A DNA stretch of 64,000 nt from NCBI RefSeq assembly GCF_001649575.2, contig NC_051433.1:19658608-19722607 (forward strand), in the 5' to 3' direction. The notes under the pieces were generated by a model. That model saw only the letters and a list, made by a program, of their open reading frames with translations, searched no databases and was not told where the DNA came from. Shown piece by piece: positions 1 through 12,157 of this stretch. Position 1 is the first letter of the stretch, and every line of letters starts with the position of its first letter. This DNA comes from Kryptolebias marmoratus (taxonomy: Eukaryota > Chordata > Actinopteri > Cyprinodontiformes > Rivulidae). The position numbers and the translations under genes are program-made.

Positions 1-1923
1 TAAAACAATTGCTAACATGTTTATTTGTTTTGGAGACCCCTGAAGAAGGGAGTCATAAACCAGTCACTCAACACTGACTGCCTAAACATCTGGAAAAGTA
101 ACCTTAAATCAAAGCCATATATTGTACAAAAATACCACCAAGTTATTGGGACACAAGATCATCTCAAATGAATATATACCTTTAGTTTATGTCAAATGTT
201 TGCCTCCATGTCACACCAGATTTCTTAAATCAGCGGACCTTGTCAATTACCTGTCAACCAGTGTCTTTAAACCACTATGTAAACATTGGTTATGTAAACA
301 TTTTTTTAATTGTTGGGATATTTTGAGATATATTTTGTGAAAGTTACAAAATAACCGCAATGTTGAAACTGGGTCAAGCATGAAGCTGAGTGGTCTATTT
401 CTCTGTTAAAGTTTTTTTAATAATTGGCCGTCAGTGTTCCAGACCACATCTAATTCATGTCTGACTCACTGGATCTCAGCTGGTCTTTAGTATGTCCTGC
501 AAACATTCATATGTGCGTCAAAGCTGCATTTTGGTGTCAAGTAAAGGGCATTACCATCAGCAAAAAATAGATACATTTCTCAAAATGTACTGTGGTTTGT
601 TTCTTTTTTCTTTTTTCTTGCAGTGTTAACAGTCAATAATTTATTAAATAAATTAGAGATTTAGTGGCTTTTCATTCTGCTTTTTGTTAACTGGCTTATC
701 CTTTTGACTTTTAATTGCTAGGTTTAAATTGTAGTTAATTATGCTCTGTTTTCTCTGACTCCCTTGTTCACTCACACACACACGTACAAACACACTCTAT
801 TACAGACAGCACAAAGACGCACGCACTCTCTGTTTGCTGTAGATTGCAGGGTACTGCTACTTGATTGCAATAGTCTTCCAGTAATAGGAAGGCTGACTTT
901 GACTGTTCTTGTTAGCCTGGTTAAATAGTCTTCGCTATGCTTTAATTAGTGTGAAAAGATCAATGATGTATAAAGGAGTAGGAAGGTTTTAGGTTAACTC
1001 CTCACTGCCAATTGGATCTCAGTAAATTTTGAAAAAAGACAGATTGAGCTCTAAGTGTACTTTTTCTTTCCAACCTTGTAACTAACTTAAGCATGTAATT
1101 GGCCAAATGTGATACTGTTTAGGTCATCTCAACACCCCATATACTTATCTTCAGCATCAAACTTAAATTAACATTAAAGTGCAAAAATCATTCCATTGTG
1201 AAACAAATGTTACATAGGTAAAATGGAAACCACAAAGTTTTTTTCACCTTCCACATCTCAGACTTTCTACTTATTAGACTACTTCTTTTCTCCTGTCTTA
1301 TCCCCTCTTTTAGCCTTGCAGCTCCTGCTCCTATCTGGGCTGGAGGCCCCCCAACATCACCAATCCCCTCTCCCACCCCTTCCAGCTTGTTGCTATCTCT
1401 ACCAGTTGTGGTAATCCACTCCTCCCTGTGTGCCTGATGCCTGCTCCAGTCAGCGGTACCCAGGATTATCTCCCTACAGCCCCCATGTTCTAGTACCACA
1501 GCTAAAGAGGAAACTGCTACTCTCACTGGTAAGGATGGTTAGCTAAAGACAGTCAGAGCTGGCATGGCTGTGTGTTATCATTTGGTCAGAGGAGGAGTGG
1601 ATAAGAAAAAATATAAAGAGAGGGTGTATGCACATGCAGAAGTAATGCTTCTAATAAACATCAAATTTTGGTGGGTGTGTAGATTCAGAAAAATCAGGAG
1701 TATTGTTATGGCCAAAGTATTCATCCAGAATTATTCTGATTTACTTTCTGAAAACACTTAAGATACTTAATTTAAATGAATTTGTAGCAAAAAAACCCAA
1801 CATTTATTTTTTTCAGAAATCTGCTATAACATATTTTTTATGTTGTAGCTACTGTTAATAGAATAAAATATAGCACCTATTTTTCACTGGATGATGACCC
1901 AGCTGCACTCTCCATGACCCATT
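1..1923. other. Non-coding, AT-rich, no recognised gene
   Basis: I see no gene here. The stretch is AT-rich with scattered short CA tracts near 775-800. A C-rich patch at about 1300-1500 stands out from its neighbours and opens short reading frames on both strands, but none shows a domain or splice pattern. It may be an old mobile-element fragment; I could not place it in a family. Confidence 0.6.
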
Positions 1924-2447
1924 AGAACATGGCTGGATTGAGGAAATTTTTGAAAACCTCTTTCAGTGTGAAGGCAGTCATGATGCTGCTACACTTTTAT
2001 ACTTGTCAAATATATTTTCTGTGTGCTATTGTCGGTGTCCCAGAGACATACTCCTGTACCCTTGCCAACCCTGGCATGACTCTCCTGGACTGTATCAGAA
2101 TCCAGGTAATGATGTTATGTCTATGCTAGCTCTCCATGACCCTGTCACAGTCATGGTCAAAGCCTAGGCATGAGAACACCATTCTTCAAATTCTCAACAA
2201 CCAAGCCACGTTTGTGCATGCAAGCCTCATGTCATGGCTATGCTGCTGTCACAGCCACCATGTTCCACCTAGGACCTCGATATGCTGCTGATAAGTCACC
2301 ACACCCTTATTACAGAAGTTTTGTGCATCTTCAAAATCATCATGAACCTATCATACGCCATCAGGGACCCACTGCATTCACCAAGACCCTGCGAAGATCG
2401 TCCACATTCTGGCTGATTTTTTTACATCATGAAAGGGGCGTAAGGAT
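1924..2447 (+). repeat. Dispersed repeat family A, copy 1
   Basis: This segment shares ordered blocks with 33036-33366 and 47940-48550, all in the same orientation. Shared landmarks include AGAACATGGCTGGAT at the left, a TTCAAATTCTCAACAACCAAGCCA-like block, CATGTCATGGCTATGCTGC, and a right block around GAAGATCGTCCACATTCTGGCT. The copies are clearly diverged and differ by indels. The reading frame of 100 codons inside it is not conserved between copies, so the unit looks non-coding, such as a non-autonomous transposon. I do not recognise the family and found no clear terminal repeats. The right boundary near GGGGCGTAAGG is approximate. Confidence 0.65.
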
Positions 2448-2942
2448 GCATGACTTAAACATAATGATTTAGGTTACATCTTTTTGTCAATAATTGTTTT
2501 TAGTTCTAATTCAAATACATAGTCAAGGGGGATGTAAAAATGTTCACTTTTATATGCTATAAAGTACAGACTTGGGTGTCCGAAGTCATTAACAACTCAA
2601 AAACTCAGAAAACAAACAACCATGTCATTTTGTTCTGTAGCTTCAAATTTGCAGTAAAAAAAGTTAATCACTTTTAACACCTCAGACAAAAAACAACTTA
2701 ACATCAACTCAATTTGGAGGCTTATGATACTCATCAGAAGATACTAACTTCAGGAAGAAACTGGTAATGCTCTACCAGTATTTTGGCTTCTGCTTTATCT
2801 GCTGACTAGAGATTTTATTTATTGTTGTCTGTCTTTCCCAGCTGAAGGCTGAATGTTGAATTTTTTTATTTGTCATTAAATGTACCCATAATGGAAGACT
2901 AGAGAATTAACATAAACAATTATTGTTTCAAATCTGGATATA
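2448..2942. other. Non-coding, no recognised feature
   Basis: This is AT-rich sequence between the family A repeat and the Tc1-like element. I see no gene, tandem repeat or strong structure. The final bases, GGATA and TA, provide the TA target site of the adjacent transposon. Confidence 0.55.
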
Positions 2943-3961
2943 CACTGCCTGGCCTAAAACAAGTCGCCACCAAAAAAAAGGTTACACATTCTAACATTTC
3001 TTTGGACCGCCTTTAGCTTTGATCATTCTCTGTGGCATTGTTTCAATAAGCTTCTGCAATGTCACAAGACTTATTTTCATTCAGTGTTGCATTAATTTTT
3101 CAACAAGATCTTGCATTGATGATGGTAGAGTCTGACCGCTGCGTAAAGCCTTCTCCAGCACATCCCAAAGATTCTCAATGGGGTTAAGGTCTGGACGCTG
3201 TGGTGGCCAGTCCATGTGTGAAAATTATGTCCCATCACTAGGCACTAGGCATGATGGTTGCAACACTTCACCTGCCTCTCTTCTTACCCTGATGCGCCCA
3301 TCACTCTGGAACAGGGTAAATCTGGACTCATCAGACCACATGACCTTCTTCCATTGCTCCATAGTCCAATCTTTATGCTCCCTAGCAAATTAAAGCCTTT
3401 TTTTCCAGATAACCTCACTAATTAGTGGTTTTCTTAAGGCTACACAGCTGTTCAGTCCCAATTCCTCGAGTTCCCTTCGCATTGTGCGTGTGGAAATGTT
3501 CTTACTTTCACTATTAAATGAAAACCGGAGTTCTACTGTTGTTTTTCTTCAATTTTTTTTTACCAAACGTTTAAGTGATCGTTGATCACGATCATTCAAG
3601 ATTTCTTTCCATCCACATTTCGTCCTCGAAGACGAAGGGTCCCCACTATCCTTCCAGTTTTTGTTAATGCATTTGACAGTTCTTAACACAAGTTTAGTAG
3701 TTTCTGCAATCCCCTTTAATTGTTTTCTCTGCTTGATGCATGCCAATGATTTGACCCCTCTCAAACAGACTGACATCTTTTCCATGACCACAGGATGTGT
3801 CTTTCGACATGGTTGTTTAAGAAATGAGAAGCAACTCATTGCAGCAGTTGGGGTTAAATAACTTGTTGCCAGCTGAAACATAATCACCCATGCAGTAATT
3901 ATCCAAAAGAGGCCTCGTACCTATTTACTTAGTTAGCAATTTTTTTTCTGGCCAGGAAGTG
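2943..3961 (-). mobile_element. Tc1-like DNA transposon, defective copy
   Basis: The element starts CACTGCCTGGCC and ends GGCCAGGAAGTG, an inverted repeat with one mismatch in 12 at the outermost ends. It sits next to TA on the left and CA on the right, consistent with a decayed TA target duplication. Inside, the minus strand encodes recognisable Tc1/mariner transposase pieces. At about 1.02 kb it is shorter than intact fish Tc1-like elements, which usually run 1.2 to 1.6 kb. Much of that difference is explained by an internal loss in the catalytic region. It is one old, immobile copy. Confidence 0.9.
3130..3887 (-). pseudogene. Tc1-like transposase remnant
   Basis: Reading the minus strand from 3887, an open stretch to 3549 carries the N-terminal helix-turn-helix DNA-binding part, with motifs like NWKDSG, SSSR and LNDRD. 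Further on, around 3290-3350, comes VWSDESRFTLF, which holds the first catalytic aspartate of the DD34E triad. Near 3140-3210, [10 protein letters not shown] holds the final glutamate. The segment between them, with the second aspartate (the QDNDPKHT-type motif), is missing, and stops and frame changes separate the parts. The protein can therefore not work. Tc1 transposases cut and paste DNA at TA sites; this copy is a fossil. Confidence 0.85.
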
Positions 3962-4027
3962 CATAAGCAAAATTTCTTAATGTAAAACTCTAAAGAAAAC
4001 AGAAAGGAATGGACCAAATTTCAGGCC

Positions 4028-4028
<1 letters not shown>

Positions 4029-4058
<30 letters not shown>

Positions 4059-4116
4059 TGTATGTATGTATGTATGTATGTATGTATGTATGTATGTATG
4101 TATGTATGTATGTATA
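4029..4116. repeat. (GTAT)n microsatellite
   Basis: About 22 near-perfect tandem copies of a four-base unit. It produces a meaningless Tyr-Ile-His-Thr reading frame on the minus strand. It is likely length-polymorphic. Confidence 0.97.
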
Positions 4117-4808
4117 TGTTCCTGAAGAAAAGAGAATGAACCAAATATGAAAACCATACATTGTCATTATATTTGGTACCTTATAAGAGGGCGTTTCCAA
4201 CACCATCAGAGCCTGACAATGATGGGAAGCTAAAGCTGTGATGAAAGATAGTCATTTCTACTAGTGATAATGCAAAGTAAATGCATAAACATACTTGCAG
4301 GTGCCAGAGCCTCTAATAGAGTACTTATCGGGAAGTGAGAAAATGACCTTGACCTGCCTATTTCCCTCTACATCCACTGTTTATGAAGCTAATATGTGAT
4401 GGAAAAATTACAAGGTGAATGTGATTAGTGTTTTTTATTGGTCCTGGTTGTCATTACGTTACTCAGCTTGGGTGCAGTGTTTTAATAACCTTTGTGAAGG
4501 CACAATTCACAACAGTAGTTTGCCTACAAGGGAATAGCTGGAAGTAAAATAAGTTTTCCTACAAGTGTGATCAGATGTCTGAGCCAAGTTATCCAAGATA
4601 CTTAGCAATCAGTAAAGATTACTTTACAACAGTTCCTACTGAATTCCTAATAAAATGTTTATCTTTTCTTTTTTTATCACACCATCTTCTGGGAGGGATG
4701 AAAGTTGAAGACAGTCTCTTTAAGGTTATAATATTATGACCAAAAGCATGACCTCAGACAAAATAAAGGTATGTTTTCCTATTAGGTTTTGACAAGAAGG
4801 GAGTCTGC
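4117..4808. other. Non-coding, no recognised feature
   Basis: AT-rich unique-looking sequence between the microsatellite and a SINE-like head. I see no gene or repeat in it. Confidence 0.55.
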
Positions 4809-4871
4809 ACTGTAGAGCAGTTGGTTGTCTCATAGTAAGAAGGTTCTAGTTCAAAGCTCAACTAGAACCTT
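4809..4871 (+). repeat. SINE head (tRNA-like), fragment
   Basis: The sequence ACTGTAGAGCAGTTGGTTGTCTCATAG followed by AAGAAGGTTCTAGTTCAAAGC resembles the tRNA-derived head of fish V-SINE-type elements, with a decayed B box. The SINE body that should follow (the TTTGCATG-type core) is absent. Positions 4840-4851 and 4860-4871 form a perfect 12-bp inverted repeat around an 8-base loop, so the B-box half sits in a hairpin. Confidence 0.45.
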
Positions 4872-5160
4872 AGATCCAGTTTATCAACCAAGCAAAAGGA
4901 GGCATTATGTCCATCACTAAGGTAATGTGGCTCCTATACTGCAAAATGGCCCCTATACTGCACATTTGCATTTTTACATCATTTTGTGTGACTGTAAATG
5001 ATGGTGATATAAATTCAGTCTGAAATATTTAACTCATGAACTATAGCAGTAATTATTCTGGGAGTGTATAATGTTATGTTCATTGCAATAGGTTTTGAGC
5101 TGAAAAAAGATTAAAATAAAATATTCCCCTGCTGGTGTAGTTTCAGCCTTTACACTGCAG
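4872..5160. other. Non-coding, no recognised feature
   Basis: AT-rich sequence with a small near-duplicate phrase (GGCTCCTATACTGC and GGCCCCTATACTGC at about 4929-4965). Nothing else seen. Confidence 0.5.
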
Positions 5161-6130
5161 TAGATTCACAGTCCATTCTGGGCTATATCTCTATTTCTCT
5201 TCTCATATATTCCACTTGCTGCCTTCTTATTCAACCCCTTCTCCCCCAAAACACTTTCCCATCCAATTTTCTCCCTTTCTCTCCCGTCCGCTCCTTTCTC
5301 TCCTCCCCTCCCAGCCCCTTTGCTGTTCAGTTTAGATTCAGGGATGGAAAGCTTCATAAACAATTTTCTCCCTTTGCTGTTGAGCCACTTTTACCCAGGC
5401 AGTGTGTGTGAACGCCATGCCAATTTCCTGAATCCATACTTCACAGCTACCCCCCACACACTTTCTTCCTCTCCCACTCCTCACTCCCTCTGTCCGTCGA
5501 AACAATGTCCGTGTCAAGACAATTATATCCACTCACCGCCGCACACACTAACTTGCTGTGTTTACCACCGAAGGGTTGGTGGCAGCAAAGCAATTTCCTC
5601 CTGATGTGAATGCTGTATCTCTCTCCCTCTCTCTCATTCACAGTCTCTCATGGCTCCTCCAGCCCTGCAGACATCTGATCTCATAAGCGATATATCCGCT
5701 GTTATAGCCACTGGCACCTCCTTGCATCTGGTCACCAGCTCTGCCAGTGCTGGTTATTTCTGCTGGGAGGTGGCAGAAACGTGACAGGCAAAGCAGCAGT
5801 AGCACACACCGAGGGCCACCAGCTTTACGCTCCGGGCTGGGGTTTGCTTTCAGATTGTCCCCAAACCTGCATGCAGGCTGCTCCTCCCTCCACCCCCTCA
5901 CCCCCAACTCCCTGTGTCTCTCAAAGTGTTGCCATCTTGATTTCACAAGTCACTTACATTCTTCTTGCCACTTCCACTCTGAGCCTGCTTACAGAAAAGA
6001 ACAGCCTGAGTCACAACTTTATGAAACCGTCCATCATGGCTCTGAGTTGTGTACACTCTCTGGGCAGACCCTTCCTCACAGCTGCCATGTGTGTTAGGAA
6101 TAGGCAGATATGGGACATGATTTATTAGAC
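5161..6130. other. Pyrimidine-rich, GC-raised non-coding block
   Basis: The plus strand is rich in C and T, especially 5190-5320 and 5450-5640, and contains few repeats. Several overlapping frames of 60 to 116 codons are open on both strands because C/T-rich DNA has few stops. None has a domain, and splice signals do not frame them. The later part, about 5640-6100, is complex and could be a conserved element, but that rests on composition alone. Confidence 0.35.
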
Positions 6131-7860
6131 ATGAGCTGAGGGCTTGGAGGTAGAAGTCAGGAAAACACATACAGAGGCACATAAACTGTATTTTAATTTA
6201 GACAACTCAGTGAATTTTTCCTTGAGGTGAGTAAAGTTTCTATACATACAAATTAAATTTGTGTGCATTTCGCTCTATGTTCTGCTGGTTGCAGTTAATA
6301 GGGTTGAGGAGATAAGGAATAAATAAATTCTGATTCCCTACCTAGGGGAAATATATACTCAGTTTTCTTAACCTTATTATAATTTGAATGTTTTATTGAA
6401 GGCAATGGAGCAAAAAAAGTTTGATAATCTTTTAGAAACATAAAAAATAGCCATGTTTTTCATGTTTGGTCAAACTCGGTCTCATTTTTCATTACCTGAT
6501 TACTTTTTCATGAATGGAGTAAAATTTATTCAGGTTGTTGTACTTTGGACTAAATGGTGCTTTTGTGCTAATGTAAATAAATAAAATGACAGAAGTTAGC
6601 TTTTTTAACTATAACTGCCCAAATATTTACTGTTTGTTGTATTTTAAACCTCATCCATTTCTGATATAAAAAAAGAGATTAAAAACAAATGGAAAAAAAA
6701 GACCTGTGCACCAGAAGCTGCTCTAGTGACTGATGGATGGGACAATCTGCACTGAATTTCCAAGATGGAGTCAGACAAGCTCTACAGGCATCAAAACTAC
6801 CTTAAACTCAAAATATGAAGCAAAGTCTTGGCTATATTCAAGACACCACTCTGGTCCCAAGTAAAATGAAGGCAACTGTGTTGTTATGCAGTGTTAGTTG
6901 TGCACCTTATAAAAAACTCTACATCAAACTGCACAAGTATGTCGGGGCAAGTAAAAAGAAAATCTCTTGTACCAGTTAAACAACAAGATAGACTGAAGGG
7001 AAATGAAAACTAAGAAACTGGGACTTTAATAAACTAAAGTAAAATAAAACTCAGATCCAACTTCTCTAGAAGCCTAAACCAATAAACAGACAACAGTATA
7101 TTAATATAACTGAGAACACTTTGCTTACATAGAATAAAGAAAATGAACAAACAAAAAAAAACTGAGCTCAGTTTACAAAAACTCTAAGAGTATGACATGT
7201 CAGAAGTTTTGCCCAAAGCTGCTTCAGATAATGATTTCCCTGTAAAATTGCTGTTTGTTTGAAAGTAAAAGAAGGACTGTAGGAGGTCTATTTATGTGCC
7301 TAATCAGTGTATTACTCATATTAGACATCACTCAGCACTCCTCAAGGCTATTTTCAAGACAACAGTTCAGACAACTTTTTTAGGACAATAAAATTGGTTT
7401 GTTTTTGTCCCAAAGTTCAGCAGTGTAGCTCTTTGCTACTTCAAACAGGTAGAGTACTGCATGTTGGATGCAGGTAATACACTAACCACATGCCATATTA
7501 TATGTACTGCACCTCAAAAAACCTTGACTTTTTTTAAAAACTAAAAAACTGGCGCTATTTTTTTCACAGATGTATGACACTGGCTATAAATAAACTAAAC
7601 TTAAATACAGACTTTAAAAAAGAAAAAAACATCACACCCCTTGGTAAAACATCATCGTACAATAACTGAATAAACTGATGTTTAGATGGTACCAGTTATT
7701 TACCAAGCCAATGCCTAATAAAGACACATCTTTCAACTGTACATTATACAACATAAATAAAAATACTTTATTCTGTGGAAGTTTTTGTTCACTTTCTGAT
7801 TTATACATGTAGTTGTCATGTCAGTATATGACTGAATTTTAAATCCAGACACAGCATAAG
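6131..7860. other. Non-coding, strongly AT-rich
   Basis: Long AT-rich stretch with A-runs and T-runs. I found no gene, transposon end or tandem array. Confidence 0.6.
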
Positions 7861-8110
7861 AAGAGCATAACTGCAAGCAATAATTCTCCAATCCAATCTC
7901 AGGCACCGTGTTCGTGGCGTGTTTGCACGCTAAGGCTTGTGGTTGGCAAATGAGTTTGATCTCGCCTGACAGCTCCTGAGAATTCCTCAAGCTGGGTCAC
8001 ATGCATTTTCCTCCGGGCTATCCCTTGCGGCAGCAGGAAGTACTTGTGAGTCGCTCTCTAATCTTCCCTCGTCACGGATGTCAAGCTGAATGCAGAATTG
8101 GAGTCAAACA
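7861..8110. promoter_or_regulatory. Candidate conserved non-coding element
   Basis: A compact GC-raised, repeat-free block within AT-rich surroundings, for example around GTTCGTGGCGTGTTTGCACGC and TCCTCCGGGCTATCCCTTGCG. Such blocks are typical of vertebrate enhancers near developmental genes. This is inferred from composition; no specific factor site is claimed. Confidence 0.3.
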
Positions 8111-8474
8111 TTTATTGGTACAGCTTTTGACAATGCAATCTTGGTGGTAACTTTACCCATGTACAGCCCAGGTTTAATCACATGGATGTTATATAGGTCG
8201 AGGAGTCTAACTTAAATACCCAGAATTAAGACATAAACCATGATTTTAATTTATTTATTGTGTTTGGTGAGAAGCATTTAAGAATCTTCAATATTTTCTT
8301 TTTGTGTCAAAGTTTTATATTAAAACTATTCATTGTGCCTTTAACCTTCTAGTCCTTATAACAACAACAACAATAATAACAATAATAATAATCATGATCA
8401 TCATCGTCTTCAGTACATACCAGCATTCTACCGCTTTCACTCAGCTTGTTTCTACCACTAAAGTACACCTTTGT
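8111..8474. other. Non-coding with short CAA/AAT tract
   Basis: AT-rich sequence with a short interrupted (CAA)n/(AAT)n run at about 8360-8395. No gene seen. Confidence 0.55.
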
Positions 8475-8534
8475 TCTCTCTCTCTCTCTCTCTCGCTCTC
8501 GCTCTCTCTTTTGTGTGTGTGTGTGTGTGTGTGT
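8475..8534. repeat. (CT)n-(GT)n compound microsatellite
   Basis: A CT run with two CG interruptions is followed directly by a GT run. The reading frame over it is an artefact. Confidence 0.95.
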
Positions 8535-9246
8535 AGAGTAATTTCAATCAGGCAGACTTTCCTCTTAAATCTTTCAGCCCCTACACTTTCATTCAGTTAA
8601 GCTTCACCTCTTGGCTTTTCTCCATAAATTATTCTTCTTCCCTCATTGACAATACTTTAAAATTCAAGGGGCAACGTACTCTTGGATTGTATGCTGCAAT
8701 CATATAAGCTTGAAACTGTCCTCTGTTTTTTTTTTAACCACAGAGCAGGCGGTCATTAATCAAGGCTCATTTTTATTTTTCCAAATTAGCTTCTTAGGTC
8801 CTCTTGTTTCAACAAGGGGCATCAAAAGAAAAATACTAATGCAGATGATAAACTCTTTGAATTGAATAGCTATTTTGTTGGGCATTTTATTTATAAATTT
8901 TTCACTGTTCGTGGGCCATTTTGCCAGTCTTTCACTTTGTTCTAAACCCCTCCCCATCAACCCTTCTAAGCTTTTCTTACTTCATTTTATGTAAAATCAT
9001 ACAACAGACCTTTTGCCAATTAACCAAGTTAGTTATGACAAGCTATCTCATTTTTATACTTTTGTCCCAACTTTTTGAACTTAAGTTAATCAAATTTAAA
9101 ACATACTCAAACATTAATTGCCTGTGTATTACCCCAGTGCATTCTGAACATCTCCTCTCAATTAAGCAAACTGGGACCTGGGGTCTTGTTAATGAGTCTG
9201 AGTGTGTTGGAGTGGCGAAATTACAGGCAGTTTGTGACAGGGGGGA
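8535..9246. other. Non-coding, no recognised feature
   Basis: AT-rich sequence. A 128-codon frame starting at 8921 runs through it into the following minus-strand SINE, so it is not a gene. Confidence 0.55.
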
Positions 9247-9386
9247 AGGACCGGAGTACACAGAGAAACCCATGCATGTGCAGGAAGAACATGCAAACTT
9301 CACTTAAGGAAGCCACAGCCAGTATTCAAACCTGTCACCTTCTTGCTGTGAGGCATCAGTGCTAACCGTCACACCACTATGCCACT
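9247..9386 (-). repeat. V-SINE-like element, 5' part
   Basis: On the minus strand the order is a tRNA-like head (about 9386 to 9320, with a B box near GGTTTGAAT), then a body with AGTTTGCATGTTCTTCCTGCACATGCATGG and GGTACTCCGG-like wording. This is the common fish SINE body following a tRNA-derived promoter. The plus strand shows the reverse: CCGGAGTACACAGAGAAACC, AACATGCAAACTTCAC, and CTTGCTGTGAGG. The SINE's 3' half is missing. Its head promoter has many changes, so transcription by polymerase III is unlikely. Confidence 0.8.
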
Positions 9387-9510
9387 TATAGATGGATGAA
9401 CCAATTCTTTGTTGCAGCATTTAATGTCTCACTTTTGCTGTTTTCAGTAGCATTACATTTATTTTTTTTTGTATCAGCAGATCATTTAATTGTGTTTATT
9501 GCCCACCACC

Positions 9511-9867
9511 ATGATGAAAGGCAGGTGTAACTGTAATGTAATTGCCTGTTTATCTATGTGTGTTTGTTTGTCTGTTAGCAAAATATCTTGTGAACCACTG
9601 GATGAATTTGAATGAAACTCTCAGAAAGTAATCATTAGATGCACATCTATAATTGACTGAATGTTGGAGTCAACCTGATTCAATATGGACACCACAGCCA
9701 TCAACCTAGGCATTTTTACAGATATTTAGCTAAAATTGTGTTTGGACTATAGCAGAGAATCATCCCTATCACATACTACTAGAGCAATAAAAAAATGTGC
9801 AACATTTTTCTTTAAAACGTTGGTATGCAAGGCAGCAGGCAATAGTTAATATTTTAAAAAATGCTAC
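9511..9867 (+). repeat. Dispersed repeat family B, copy 1
   Basis: This segment matches 58213-58584 in the same orientation and 24755-25078 and 25084-25422 in reverse. Shared blocks are ATGATGAAAGGCAGG at the left, GTTTGTCTGTTAGCAAAATAT, TTGTGAACCACTGGATG, GAAACTCTCAGAAAGTAATCA, and a right end of AATGCTAC. The copies are diverged. I recognise the wording as common in fish genomes but cannot name the family. No coding potential is seen. Confidence 0.7.
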
Positions 9868-12157
9868 TTTTTTATTTTTCTCTAATTTTCCCACCCTCAG
9901 TCAAAAATAAACTCTGCCAGTAGTAATTAAATTGAATTAAATTAAAACTTCTGAAAAGTAAATGTTAATTTTGCTTTTATTGTTTTATAATGGAAAGCTT
10001 GAAAACAAAATCAAAACAAAACAAACAAAAAAAAAATCAGTTGCACTTAATTGTTAATTTTCTTTTCTTAAAATACATTCATTTGAATGTCAGTCATGCA
10101 ACACAGTCCAAATATATTTTGAAAGGGGCTATTTAGGGATAGTGATAACAAAACAAAATTATAAAATATAAAAATACATGTTATTTAATCAAGGGAACAG
10201 GTAATTTAAATCAAGACAAGTTACACAAGCAATGTCAAAAAATAAAAAGGTTTAAAGAAACAAAGATTGGAAAACAGTCTCCTATTTATCAATAAATGTG
10301 TAAGAAAATCATTCTTAAAGGAAGTGATGTGCATATTTTCCCCTCACAATGCAGACTGTCAATAAACAACTGAAGCAATCTCGAGGAAGTTCAATACAAA
10401 CAGAGCAAGGGCACAAGCACTCATGACCTGTAATCCCTCAGGCGACACCACATCACAAATAATTTTTCATCAATAGCTGAGGTAAACACATACACAAGAG
10501 AATTGTTTGGGAATCCTACATTCAGAGATGGAGCTTGAAACTTTACTGAACACCAAAAAGTCAAAGCTTTCTAAAGCTTTGGAGACGTATGGAATGAGGT
10601 TTTCTAGCAACACATAATGTCTTCAAGCTGAGAACAGCACCAGCTTGACAATGCAACACCACTATCTGTTCACATTACAAAGGTACTGTGAAAAAAAAAA
10701 TGTACGGTTCGATTCTCAAATGAGAATATGTTGAGAAGAAACAAAACTGCAACAAGCACTCTGAACATTTGCACTTTTATTTCAGAAAAATGGGACAAAA
10801 TAACTTCTAAAATGTTTCATCTTATGGTATCCTCAGTGACAGAAGGTGTCTTTAAATGCTGAAAAAATTAATGGCAACATTACAAAGCGGTAAAATGTTG
10901 CAACCTTCTGAGGTGCAGGAATGAACGTACACTAGGGTAGCACTAACTAATGAAAGGAAGTTCATGAAACAAAGAATGAACTATTCTGAGTTCATGCTGA
11001 CTGCAACGAATATAAGTTAAAGTAAATGCTGGAAACTGTAGGAAACACTTTTTTTTTCTTTTTTCTCTATTTACATTTCCTAAAGCATCCTATTTGTTTC
11101 TCATTTGGGGTGATGTATTTGTTGTACTACGTGCACATTCTCTTGTAAGACTAAATTTGCCACACTGTATATTTTGGGGGGGATTTATTAAAAAGAAACA
11201 TAAATTCATTCAGATGACTCTGTTACTAAAAGTGAGAACACTACCAGAGCTGTTGGGGGAGGCATCAGTCGCACATGAAGTGTGATTCTAAAACTAAAAA
11301 CGTGCCTAAGTCATAGTTCTTTGTTCGCTTTATTCGCAAAGCTGTGCGATTTAAGCTTCAGTCACCATGTATCTCAGCAGGTGAGCATGTGCATCCCAGA
11401 GTTTTATGTTGTGTGTGTCATGGTAGATGCCACCTTAATTTAAAAGGAAGCAACAAAGACATGTCAAACAAAAAAGACCATGAGTCAAACCATGAGCAGA
11501 AGATGAAAACAACACAAAAGCTTACTTGATGACAGACTGTGGTGAGATTTGGCAATGTCCACATCAGGATTATTTCACACTCAGGGACCACATAATTCTG
11601 ACCATGCTAATCCTAGATCCTTGAGAAAAAAGGGAACTACTCTTCTTTTTTCTTTATTCAAGACATTTCCCCTCTCATCTGAAAGGCTTTTTCAATTTCC
11701 TCAGAGTTCCTTTTAAACAGAGGTTATGCACTTACATCTCTGTTCTGTGTGGTGCTGCTTAGATGTGCTCACCTGAAAGACAAAACATCCAGCATGGCTG
11801 CCAACACTAGTGGGATTTGGGATAAAACAAGTGAATATCATCATAAATTTAAGGTCGTTGGTCTCAACAGGAAATGTCGAAAAAAAAAGACAAAATCCGA
11901 CTAGAGAGACTAAATCTGACTAGGAAATGTTTCTAAATATTTATATGTATTTGTTTTCATGCCGGGAAAATTCATGACTTTAAGCCTGAATCTATTTAAA
12001 AGCCAGCATGTCTGTTCGGATTCAAAAGTGGAATTTGTTGTTGAATTAAAAGTAACAAGACCTCAAGTGAACATTTTGGTTTTAAATATGTAGATTTGTA
12101 CAAACACTTCAAGGTTTTTTCTGCACTGATGTTTAATAAGAGTTAGATCGTAATCTG
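9868..12157. other. Non-coding, AT-rich, no recognised feature
   Basis: Long A-rich and T-rich sequence with homopolymer runs (10025-10037, 10689-10698, 11880-11889). I found no supported gene, terminal inverted repeat or tandem array. Confidence 0.6.

Noticed and set aside
2170..2472. 100-codon frame in family A copy 1
   Set aside because: The frame is not kept in the other two copies of the repeat.
3178..3393. Plus-strand frame inside the Tc1-like element
   Set aside because: Antisense shadow of the transposase remnant.
5747..6128. Two overlapping frames of about 115 codons
   Set aside because: Pyrimidine-rich DNA has few stops in all frames; no domain, and the two frames exclude each other.
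8921..9307. 128-codon frame
   Set aside because: Runs through AT-rich DNA into an antisense SINE; no domain.
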